Assembly (NCBI GenBank): GCA_013153755.1
Contig: JAADDU010000217.1
Span: 1-14,016 of the forward strand
Source: Campylobacterota bacterium
GTDB lineage: Bacteria; Campylobacterota; Campylobacteria; Campylobacterales; Sulfurimonadaceae
Direction of reading: 5' to 3'
Length of the DNA stretch: 14,016 bases
Position 1 is the stretch's first letter; every line of letters begins with the position of its first letter. A program made the translations under genes and the position numbers. This document shows, piece by piece, positions 6,292-12,442 of this stretch. A model generated the notes under the pieces. It had not been told where the DNA came from. It did no database searches and was given only the letters and a program-made list of their open reading frames with translations.

Positions 6292-7158
6292 TTATCCCTT
6301 TTTTAATATTTTTGTATTTAGTAACTTTATAAACTGAAGTGGGTCAACTTGTACACCATTGACTCTTACTCCAAAATGTAGATGTGGTCCTGTTATACGT
6401 CCAGTTGCACCACTAAGACCTATAATCTCACCTTTTTTAATCATCTCACCCTCTTTCACATCAAACTTACTCATGTGAAAGTAGCAAGTATAGATACCGT
6501 GTCCATGGTCTATAACTACAGTACCTCCAGAGTAAAATCTGTTTTTTACCAAAACCACAACTCCATCATTGCTAGCTTTTATAGGTGTTGGTACTTTAGC
6601 TCTAAAATCAGTTCCACCATGATACCCTTTTAGGGTTGAGTTATATACCCTAGCTTTTCCAAAATCACTTGTTATAAAGCTATCTATAGGAAGTATAAAG
6701 TTTGAAGATATATAGCTTTTGTTTGTGATATGTCTATATGTTTTCATAGCTTGTGCATACTCTTTAGCTATTCTTTTTTTTACTTTTTTACCCTTTGGAT
6801 TTACTTTAGATGAACTGACTTTGATTTGTTCTTTTTTATAGTTGCCATTTTTAACATTTAAAAAAAGTGTTTTTGTTTTTTGTTTTTGTTTTTCAGTATA
6901 GATTAGCTTTAATTTTTTCTTACCAGATTTTGCATAGTAGCTAACCGGGATTAGAACATAAAACTTATCTTTTTTAGTTGGATGTTTATAGATTTTAAAA
7001 GCTTTTTTACCAAAAATAACTTTTTGGTACTTTATACCATTTTCTTTTTTTAGTTCTAAGATAGTGCTTCTGCCATTATCTACATTTAAACTTTTTATAT
7101 CTACATTAAGAGCAAACAAAGAGAGAGTAAAAAGAAAACTTAGAATGATATATCTCAT
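6292..7158 (-). CDS. Secreted M23 (LytM) peptidoglycan endopeptidase
   Basis: Zinc metallopeptidase that cleaves peptide cross-links of peptidoglycan in the periplasm. The 288-residue protein begins with a Sec signal peptide (about 1-17), then a Lys-rich beta-type N-terminal region (20-150) that may gate the active site. The LytM domain (about 155-280) has zinc ligands His180 and Asp184 (GYHGGTDF), His228 (CYFHMS), and the HLH pair His259/His261 in GPHLHFG. All catalytic residues are present, so it is predicted active rather than a degenerate EnvC/NlpD-type activator. In Helicobacter and Campylobacter, M23 enzymes (Csd and Pgp families) shape the helical cell; which of them this one matches I cannot say. 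The ATG at 7158 shares one base with the smpB stop (TAATG), a translational-coupling arrangement. Confidence 0.93.
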   Translation of the reverse strand: MRYIILSFLFTLSLFALNVDIKSLNVDNGRSTILELKKENGIKYQKVIFGKKAFKIYKHPTKKDKFYVLIPVSYYAKSGKKKLKLIYTEKQKQKTKTLFLNVKNGNYKKEQIKVSSSKVNPKGKKVKKRIAKEYAQAMKTYRHITNKSYISSNFILPIDSFITSDFGKARVYNSTLKGYHGGTDFRAKVPTPIKASNDGVVVLVKNRFYSGGTVVIDHGHGIYTCYFHMSKFDVKEGEMIKKGEIIGLSGATGRITGPHLHFGVRVNGVQVDPLQFIKLLNTKILKKG

Positions 7159-7610
7159 TAGTACTCCTTCATAGCTCTAGCGATATCTCTTTTCATATCT
7201 TTTTGTTTTAAATCTTGGCGTTTGTCGTGGAGTTGTTTACCTTTAGCTATACCTATCTGTACTTTTACTAAGTTTCTTGCATTAAAATACAGTTGTAGTG
7301 GAACTATGGTAAAACCATCCCTTTCGACTGCTTTTTTCATCTTTAAAAGTTGTTGTTTATGTAGTAGAAGTTTTCTACTACCTCTTTCTTCATGTGTATA
7401 GTAATGGTGTGTTGTCTCAAGTCTTCCTATATGTGCATTAAACAAAAAAGCTTCCCCTTGTACAAAACGGATAAAACTATCTTTTAAGTTTACTCTTCTT
7501 GCTCGAATACCTTTAACTTCACTTCCAGCTAGAACTAATCCAGCCTCAAACTTCTCTTGTATAAAATAATCATGATAAGCTTTTTTGTTTTTTGCTATTG
7601 TCTCACCCAT
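7158..7610 (-). CDS. smpB: SsrA-binding protein SmpB
   Basis: Small RNA-binding protein that escorts tmRNA (SsrA) to stalled ribosomes for trans-translation. The 150-residue length is standard. Recognisable segments are the N-terminal [32 protein letters not shown] (25-46), the HIGRLE and [20 protein letters not shown] region, [19 protein letters not shown] and a basic C-terminal tail ending [10 protein letters not shown], which in the family folds as a helix in the mRNA channel. The ATG at 7610 is preceded by AGGA (7618-7621), which overlaps the exonuclease stop codon; the gap is 4 bp. No tmRNA gene (ssrA) is present in this window. The gene sits in the middle of a tight minus-strand cluster. 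Confidence 0.97.
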   Translation of the reverse strand: MGETIAKNKKAYHDYFIQEKFEAGLVLAGSEVKGIRARRVNLKDSFIRFVQGEAFLFNAHIGRLETTHHYYTHEERGSRKLLLHKQQLLKMKKAVERDGFTIVPLQLYFNARNLVKVQIGIAKGKQLHDKRQDLKQKDMKRDIARAMKEY

Positions 7611-7614
7611 ATTT

Positions 7615-8355
7615 TTATCCTAAAACTGTGTTGATAGAGTATCGCATATCATCATCAAGATTTTCCATACTGCTTAACATCCATCTTAAATAACCAGCAT
7701 CACTAGATGCTACCTCTTTGAGTGTTTTTCCCTTATGCTTTCCAAACTTAAATGTTTCTATAAGTATGGGTGTAGTTGTTAGTTCAACCATCTTCTCAAC
7801 GGGATTTTCATTTGGGAACTTAGATGCAACTCTCTCTTTTAATTTAGTTAAAAAAAGTTTTAAAATTAAAACATCCCCTATGGCATCATGAGCTTTTACT
7901 TCTATACCTAGTGCATCTGCTTCTTTTTGCTCATCTTTATATAGTTCTAGTTTATAGCGAAAATACTGAAGTCTATGAGCATTTTCATCACTCATGACAT
8001 GTTTAGCTACTCTTAGTGTATCTATGACTTGCATCTGAGTTTTAAAACCCTCTTTTTCAAGCATACCCAAATCAAAAGGAGCATTATGGATAATCATATA
8101 GTTTTCATTTGTATTTAGTTCTTGAAGTCTTTTATATGAGTCACTTTCTTGACAAGTTATTTTGCCCTCTATCATCTCAGGTGTTATACCATGAACTTCC
8201 ATAGCTTCAAAACTTATGGGTTGATCTGAGGAAAAAAATTCATTGTAAACTTCAATCTCTTTTGCTCCTAAAACCATATAACCTAGCTGTATGACTCTAT
8301 CTTCTTCGCCGACGCCAGTTGTCTCTGTATCTAAAATAACATACTTTTTTGCCAA
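7615..8355 (-). CDS. DEDDh 3'-5' exonuclease (DnaQ-like) with ExoX-like C-terminal domain, TTG start
   Basis: Exonuclease of the DnaQ/RNase T superfamily, degrading DNA or RNA from the 3' end using two divalent metals. In 246 residues the DEDDh residues are visible: Asp9 and Glu11 (ILDTET), Asp95 (NAPFD), and His156 with Asp161 (HDAIGD). The C-terminal tail (about 200-246, [26 protein letters not shown]) matches the small domain found after the nuclease in ExoX-type enzymes. A stand-alone repair nuclease is therefore more likely than the polymerase III proofreading subunit. The start codon is TTG at 8355: AAGGGG (8362-8367) lies six bases upstream, and the next Met would delete the first catalytic motif. 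The DUF4139 gene ends 29 bp upstream and smpB starts 4 bp downstream. All active-site residues are intact. Confidence 0.9.
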   Translation of the reverse strand: MAKKYVILDTETTGVGEEDRVIQLGYMVLGAKEIEVYNEFFSSDQPISFEAMEVHGITPEMIEGKITCQESDSYKRLQELNTNENYMIIHNAPFDLGMLEKEGFKTQMQVIDTLRVAKHVMSDENAHRLQYFRYKLELYKDEQKEADALGIEVKAHDAIGDVLILKLFLTKLKERVASKFPNENPVEKMVELTTTPILIETFKFGKHKGKTLKEVASSDAGYLRWMLSSMENLDDDMRYSINTVLG

Positions 8356-8384
8356 ATTTTACCCCTTGTTTTGTAACCGTAATT

Positions 8385-9728
8385 CTATCTTCTACTTCTA
8401 AAGTTTACTTTAAACGATACTCTATCTTGTTCATCTACATTGATTTTAAATGATATTTGATTGCCATATTTAAAACTATAAGGTTTTGAAGTTTTTATAG
8501 TGCTTGTTTTTTGTCTGTTAAATGGTATTAAAAGTTCTACTGTTTTTTGTGTATCTGAAGTGTTTTTTACCTCATATATGACAGTTGCATCAAGATAGTA
8601 CTTATTATCATCACGATTTTGTATGCTTTGTTTTACTTTTATATCAAAATTAGTACCTATTTTTAGTTTTATAGGTGTTGATTTTGGTGTATGAGATAAT
8701 GAATTTTCTCCCAATAAGATATTTTTACCATCAAGCTCAGAATATGTTCTAACTATACCTTTTGGAAGCACTATATCTAGCTTTTGAAGCTCTATGTATT
8801 GAGAAACATTATGTTTAGATTGTGAATGTAAATATAAAGGGTTTGATAGATTTGCTGTATAGGTTCTTTTTACATCTAAATCGTATTGAGTTATAAATTT
8901 GATTTGAGTTTTTTCATTGTTTGCAAGGTTTACTTTAAATGGGATAGAGTAAAAATGATACCCTTCATAAGATCTATGTGAAACTGATGGAGAATTACTT
9001 TGCATTAAAGCTATGTTTTTTCTGTACATACGCTCTACATGAGGTTTATGAACTCTGTTTATATCTCCGGCTAAAACATTTAAAGTTGTATTTTTATAAG
9101 CTTTTCCTGAATGGTTATCTATGGTTATCCACCCTTCTAAATCAGCTTCATCATCATGTAGATTTAGTATATAATCACTCTTCCAAGATAGGTTTTTGAT
9201 GAGGTAGTCTATCTGCATCTTAGTTTTTAGCGTTTGTTTTGCATCTATATTCCAAACTAAAGATGGCTTTGTAAGTAGTGAAGTAGGGATAGATTTGAAT
9301 TTTATATCATTTGTATTTATAGATATAATCATGTTGTATGAGTCTTTTACAAGAGCATTTGAACTATTATGAGAGAGTAGGGTTACCATCTGTTTTGCAG
9401 TATCTTTTTTCTTATAAACTACTTTTTTACCTATATGTGCATCTAAAAGTTTTCCTAGAGTTAGTTTGTCAAAACGGTATTGTTGAGAGTATAGTTTTAT
9501 GGATGAAGGGAGTGTGATATTTATAGAATCTGTGTTTATAGTGGAAGCAACACCTCTATATATGATCTCTTTATCGCCTCTGTTTATCCTTAAATCTCTT
9601 TTTTCATGTACAAGACCAATCCCTCCATTATAAACGATAAGGGAAGATTCTATAGGTTTTGTAGATAAAATTGAACTAAAAAGGGAGCTACTTAAAAGAA
9701 AAAATGAAGTTAAGATTAGTTTTTGCAT
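8385..9728 (-). CDS. Secreted DUF4139 protein of unknown function
   Basis: Exported protein of the DUF4139 family; no biochemical function is established as far as I know. An N-terminal beta region (SSLIVYNGGIGLVHE) precedes the DUF4139 core, recognisable from PSLVWNIDAKQ, LSWKSDYILNL, GWITIDNHSGKAYKNTTLNVLAGDINRV and later beta strands with PIKLKIGTNFDIKVKQ. The frame is open to an ATG at 9785, but I place the start at the ATG at 9728. It is preceded by AAGGA about 8 bases upstream and begins a textbook Sec signal peptide (MQKLILTSFFLLSSSLFSS). The longer version would bury that signal behind 19 residues and overlap the HAIR operator and the -35 of the dnaJ promoter. The result is 447 residues. 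It is divergent from dnaJ-hspR and first in the minus-strand cluster. It carries no lipobox cysteine, so it is probably periplasmic. Confidence 0.87.
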   Translation of the reverse strand: MQKLILTSFFLLSSSLFSSILSTKPIESSLIVYNGGIGLVHEKRDLRINRGDKEIIYRGVASTINTDSINITLPSSIKLYSQQYRFDKLTLGKLLDAHIGKKVVYKKKDTAKQMVTLLSHNSSNALVKDSYNMIISINTNDIKFKSIPTSLLTKPSLVWNIDAKQTLKTKMQIDYLIKNLSWKSDYILNLHDDEADLEGWITIDNHSGKAYKNTTLNVLAGDINRVHKPHVERMYRKNIALMQSNSPSVSHRSYEGYHFYSIPFKVNLANNEKTQIKFITQYDLDVKRTYTANLSNPLYLHSQSKHNVSQYIELQKLDIVLPKGIVRTYSELDGKNILLGENSLSHTPKSTPIKLKIGTNFDIKVKQSIQNRDDNKYYLDATVIYEVKNTSDTQKTVELLIPFNRQKTSTIKTSKPYSFKYGNQISFKINVDEQDRVSFKVNFRSRR

Positions 9729-9756
9729 AGTGTAAATCCTTATTAAATTTGAACAT

Positions 9757-9762
9757 ATTGTA
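9757..9762 (-). promoter_or_regulatory. Extended -10 element for the DUF4139 gene
   Basis: On the minus strand TACAAT (9757-9762) preceded by TGC forms an extended -10; the start site would be near 9750, 22 nt before the ATG at 9728. No good -35 is seen at 17-18 bp; that position falls inside the HAIR element. Confidence 0.5.
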
Positions 9763-9773
9763 GCATATTTAAC

Positions 9774-9794
9774 CTTGATTGACATACACTCAAC
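9774..9794. promoter_or_regulatory. HAIR operator (HspR-binding inverted repeat)
   Basis: CTTGATT-N7-ACTCAAC matches the HAIR consensus CTTGAGT-N7-ACTCAAG at 12 of 14 positions with the exact 7-nt spacer. It covers the whole -35 hexamer (TTGACA, 9779-9784) of the cbpA-hspR promoter, and HspR itself is encoded two genes downstream. This is strong evidence for negative autoregulation of the operon, as known for HspR in Streptomyces, Helicobacter and Campylobacter. It also lies in the -35 region of the divergent DUF4139 promoter. Confidence 0.85.
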
Positions 9795-9808
9795 CCTTAT
9801 GATATAAT
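9779..9808 (+). promoter_or_regulatory. Near-consensus sigma70 promoter of cbpA-hspR
   Basis: TTGACA (9779-9784), an 18-bp spacer and TATAAT (9803-9808): both hexamers are perfect. The start site would be near 9815, giving a leader of about 34 nt ending in AAAGGA before the ATG at 9849. A full -35 is unusual for Campylobacterota, whose promoters mostly rely on the -10. A strong promoter held by a repressor fits derepression at heat shock. Confidence 0.85.
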
Positions 9809-9848
9809 AACGCTAATAAAAATTAATCATTATGTAAAGGAAACAATT

Positions 9849-10733
9849 ATGGCAAAATCATTATATGAAACATTAGAGATATCAGAAAATGCTAGTGAAG
9901 CAGAAATCAAAAAAGCGTACAGAAAACTTGCGAGAAAGTATCATCCAGATGTAAATAAAGAAGCTTCAGCAGAAGAAAAATTTAAAGAGATAAATGCAGC
10001 ATATGAAATACTAAGTGATAAAGAGAAAAAAGCTCAGTACGATATGCATGGAGATTCTATGTTCGGTGGTCAGAATTTTCATGATTTTAGTAGAAGTCAA
10101 GGTGGTAGTGTTGATTTAGATGAGATACTTCGTCAAATGTTCTCCGGTGGAGGAGGAAGTGGTTTTGGTGGCTTTGGTGGTGCATCTAGTGGCTTTGGAG
10201 GTTTTGGTGGAGGTGGTGGATACCAACAACCAAACCTCGATATAGAAACTAATGTAACTATCCCTTTTAGCGTGTCTATTTTAGGTGGCTCACACTCTGT
10301 AGCAGTAAATGGAGATAGGTTTGATATAAAAATCCCAGCTGGTGTTAATAGTGGGGAGAAGATGAGAGTAAAAGGCAAAGGTCATTCCCAAGGTGGTAGA
10401 GCAGGGGACTTGTTCTTAAAGATAAATGTTGCATCTAATCCTGAGTATAAAAGAGATGGAGATGATTTGATAAAAACATTTGATGTTCCACTTTATGCTG
10501 CTTTGTTTGGAGATAAAATATCTATAAAAACTTTAGAAAAAGAGATAAAATTAAAAGTTCCAGCGAACACAAAAAATGGACAAAGATTTCGTGTAAAAGA
10601 TATGGGTGCTATGAATCGTAAAACAAAAAATCGTGGAAATTTATATCTTGAAGCAAACATAATCTTACCAAAAGTTGATGATTTGGACTCTAAGTTAGTT
10701 GATATGATGAAAGACAAGTTACCAAAAGAGTAA
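9849..10733 (+). CDS. cbpA: CbpA-type DnaJ co-chaperone (J protein without zinc finger)
   Basis: Hsp40 co-chaperone that stimulates DnaK ATPase and presents unfolded clients. A J domain (about 4-68) contains the essential HPD (32-34) in [10 protein letters not shown]. It is followed by a Gly/Phe-rich linker (about 99-125) and two C-terminal client-binding beta domains (about 130-290, with [21 protein letters not shown] and [21 protein letters not shown]). The four CxxCxGxG zinc-finger repeats of classical DnaJ are absent, so it is a class B / CbpA-type protein, 294 residues. AAAGGA precedes the ATG. It is the first gene of an operon with hspR (13-bp gap) under a HAIR-controlled promoter; the same pair is known in Helicobacter and Campylobacter. 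In Streptomyces HspR needs DnaK as co-repressor; in Helicobacter CbpA was reported to modulate HspR binding, so feedback through this protein is plausible. Confidence 0.94.
   Translation: MAKSLYETLEISENASEAEIKKAYRKLARKYHPDVNKEASAEEKFKEINAAYEILSDKEKKAQYDMHGDSMFGGQNFHDFSRSQGGSVDLDEILRQMFSGGGGSGFGGFGGASSGFGGFGGGGGYQQPNLDIETNVTIPFSVSILGGSHSVAVNGDRFDIKIPAGVNSGEKMRVKGKGHSQGGRAGDLFLKINVASNPEYKRDGDDLIKTFDVPLYAALFGDKISIKTLEKEIKLKVPANTKNGQRFRVKDMGAMNRKTKNRGNLYLEANIILPKVDDLDSKLVDMMKDKLPKE
10158..10210 (+). repeat. 30-bp tandem duplication in the G/F linker of cbpA
   Basis: Two copies of a 23-nt stretch encoding SGFGGFGG begin at 10158 and 10188, offset by 30 bp. They differ at three bases, all third codon positions, so the peptide is identical. 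This is a small in-frame duplication of the flexible linker, old enough to have gathered silent changes. Confidence 0.8.
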
Positions 10734-10746
10734 AAGGAAGTATATT

Positions 10747-11124
10747 ATGATGCACCAATATGATGAACCAGTTTACCTCATAAGTATAGTAGCAAAGATT
10801 TTGGATATACATCCACAAACTCTTAGACAGTATGAAAGAGAAAATCTTATATGTCCATCTCGCTCAAATGGTCGTATAAGACTTTATTCACAAAGAGATA
10901 TAGATAAGATAAAACTTATCCTTAGGCTTACTCGTGAGCTAGGTGTAAACTTAGCTGGTGTTGATATCATTCTTAGACTTAAAGAGAATGTAGATGAGAT
11001 GGAAAACGAGATAGCAGATCTTCGTTATGCAGTTTCAAAAGCACAAAATACTCACTCAGTATCACCAGATAAAGCACTTGTTACTAAAAAAAGTATATAT
11101 GAGATGATAATTTTTCAAGAGTAG
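10747..11124 (+). CDS. hspR: MerR-family heat-shock repressor HspR
   Basis: Dimeric repressor of chaperone genes that binds HAIR inverted repeats and releases them at high temperature. The 125-residue protein has the MerR winged helix at the N terminus (about 8-75). VYLISIVAKILDIHPQTLRQYE (9-30) and NGRIRLYSQRDIDKIKLI (41-58) are the hallmark HspR/MerR segments. A helical segment (about 76-100) is likely the dimerisation coiled coil, followed by a short tail with no Cys pair. AAAGGAAG (10733-10740) precedes the first ATG at 10747; a second ATG directly follows and could also serve. It is co-transcribed behind cbpA, and a HAIR site lies at the operon promoter. Likely further targets elsewhere (dnaK, groESL, clpB) cannot be checked here. 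The gene converges on murA with only 5 bp between stop codons. Confidence 0.95.
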   Translation: MMHQYDEPVYLISIVAKILDIHPQTLRQYERENLICPSRSNGRIRLYSQRDIDKIKLILRLTRELGVNLAGVDIILRLKENVDEMENEIADLRYAVSKAQNTHSVSPDKALVTKKSIYEMIIFQE

Positions 11125-11137
11125 ATATACTACTCTT
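11117..11137. terminator. Hairpin spanning the convergent hspR and murA stop codons
   Basis: AAGAGTAG (11117-11124) and CTACTCTT (11130-11137) form a perfect 8-bp stem with loop ATATA. Each arm contains the stop codon (TAG) of one gene. On the plus strand it is followed by a T-rich stretch (TTTGAGTCTTTTT). The stem has only three G-C pairs, so it is a weak bidirectional terminator candidate. Confidence 0.45.
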
Positions 11138-12392
11138 TGAGTCTTTTTATGTCTGCACCAACTAATTCTAGTTTTTTCTCTAGTGCATCGTATCCTCTAT
11201 CTAGATGGTAGATACGATGAACATCTGTTATGCCATCAGCTACTAAACCAGCAAGGACTAATGCACTTGAAGCTCTTAAGTCTGTTGCCATAACATCAGT
11301 TCCACTTAGTTTTGCTTTTCCACTAATGGTAGCCGTGTGTCCATTTAAAGATATATCTGCACCCATTCTTTGAAGTTCACTTACATGCATAAATCTATTT
11401 TCAAAAAGTTTTTCCTCTATGATAGAAGTTCCATTTGCTTGTGTTGCTAGAGCCATAAACTGAGCTTGCATATCTGTTGGGAATGCTGGGTACTCTTGTG
11501 TTACTATTTTTACTGCTTTTATCTCTTTTGCAGGGTGGATGGTTATGGTAGTATCTGTTATATCAAAACTATTACCCATCTCTTCGAGTTTAGCTATGAC
11601 AGAACCTAAATGCCCTGCATCTACATCACTAAGAGTAAGTGTACTTTTGGTAATAGCACCAGCACATAGGTAAGTTCCAGCTTCTATCCTATCTGGTATA
11701 ACTTTAAACTCATTTATCTCTATGAGATCTCCTGCTCTTCCTTCTATGTTAAGTATAGCAGTACCTATACCAGAGATTTTAACTCCGTTATCATTTAAGA
11801 TTTCACATAGCTGAACTACTTCAGGTTCTCTTGCAGCATTAGTTATGGTAGTTGTACCTTTTGCTAAGGCTGCTGCCATGATGATATTTGCAGTTCCAGT
11901 TACTGTCACTTTGTCAAAAATTATCTCACACCCTTTTAGTCCATCTGGAGCTATAGCATGGATATAACCAGATTCTATGTTTATTGTAGCACCCATCTGT
12001 TCTAATGCTTTTAGATGCAAATCAACTGGGCGTTGTCCTATAGCACATCCACCAGGAAGTGAAACTTCACAATGCCCAAATCTAGCTAAGATAGGTCCTA
12101 AAACAAGGATGGAAGCACGCATAGTTTTTACTATGTCGTAAGTAGCTTTTGTTTTTGTGATAGAAGATGCATCAACAACAACTTTTTCATTATAAAAATC
12201 GCATTTTGCACCAAGAATTGTTAAAAGTTTTAGTAAAGTTTTTATATCTGCTACATTAGGAAGGTTTTTTATATGTACACTATTTTTAGCTAGTATAGTC
12301 ATAGCTATAAGTGGTAAAGAAGCGTTTTTAGCACCAGAGATTTTGATGTTTCCATTTAGAGAATCAACTCTTTTTATTTGTAAATAATCCAT
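11130..12392 (-). CDS. murA: UDP-N-acetylglucosamine 1-carboxyvinyltransferase MurA
   Basis: Catalyses the first committed step of peptidoglycan synthesis in the cytoplasm, transferring enolpyruvate from phosphoenolpyruvate to UDP-GlcNAc. The 420-residue length is standard. [12 protein letters not shown] (17-28, with Lys22-Asn23) and [15 protein letters not shown] (112-126) are clear; Cys116 is the loop cysteine that fosfomycin alkylates, so an intrinsically insensitive Cys-to-Asp variant is excluded. [10 protein letters not shown] and [10 protein letters not shown] follow, both typical of the family. The ATG at 12392 has only a weak ribosome-binding sequence (AAAAGATAT). A TATAAT on the minus strand (12418-12423) lies 26-31 bp upstream. 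The 50-bp gap to the PAS-GGDEF-EAL gene and this promoter suggest murA is transcribed separately. Confidence 0.98.
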   Translation of the reverse strand: MDYLQIKRVDSLNGNIKISGAKNASLPLIAMTILAKNSVHIKNLPNVADIKTLLKLLTILGAKCDFYNEKVVVDASSITKTKATYDIVKTMRASILVLGPILARFGHCEVSLPGGCAIGQRPVDLHLKALEQMGATINIESGYIHAIAPDGLKGCEIIFDKVTVTGTANIIMAAALAKGTTTITNAAREPEVVQLCEILNDNGVKISGIGTAILNIEGRAGDLIEINEFKVIPDRIEAGTYLCAGAITKSTLTLSDVDAGHLGSVIAKLEEMGNSFDITDTTITIHPAKEIKAVKIVTQEYPAFPTDMQAQFMALATQANGTSIIEEKLFENRFMHVSELQRMGADISLNGHTATISGKAKLSGTDVMATDLRASSALVLAGLVADGITDVHRIYHLDRGYDALEKKLELVGADIKRLKE

Positions 12393-12417
12393 ATATATCT
12401 TTTAATTAAATTGTGTG

Positions 12418-12423
12418 ATTATA
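12418..12423 (-). promoter_or_regulatory. Predicted -10 element for murA
   Basis: Perfect TATAAT on the minus strand in the 50-bp gap between the PAS-GGDEF-EAL stop and murA. The start site would be near 12411, a leader of about 19 nt. No recognisable -35 is seen at the proper distance, which is usual for Campylobacterota promoters. Confidence 0.55.
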
Positions 12424-12442
12424 TCTTAGAGTTGATTATTTA

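Noticed and set aside
7158..7620. tmRNA (ssrA) gene next to smpB
   Set aside because: The flanks of smpB are protein-coding on both sides with 4 bp and -1 bp spacing, leaving no room for a tmRNA.
9729..9848. CIRCE element (HrcA operator) before cbpA
   Set aside because: No TTAGCACTC/GAGTGCTAA pair is present; the inverted repeat here has the HAIR pattern and spacing.
10158..10210. Glycine-rich tandem repeat as a phase-variable tract
   Set aside because: The unit is 30 bp, in frame, with only two diverged copies; slippage would not switch the gene off, and Gly/Phe linkers are normal for J proteins.
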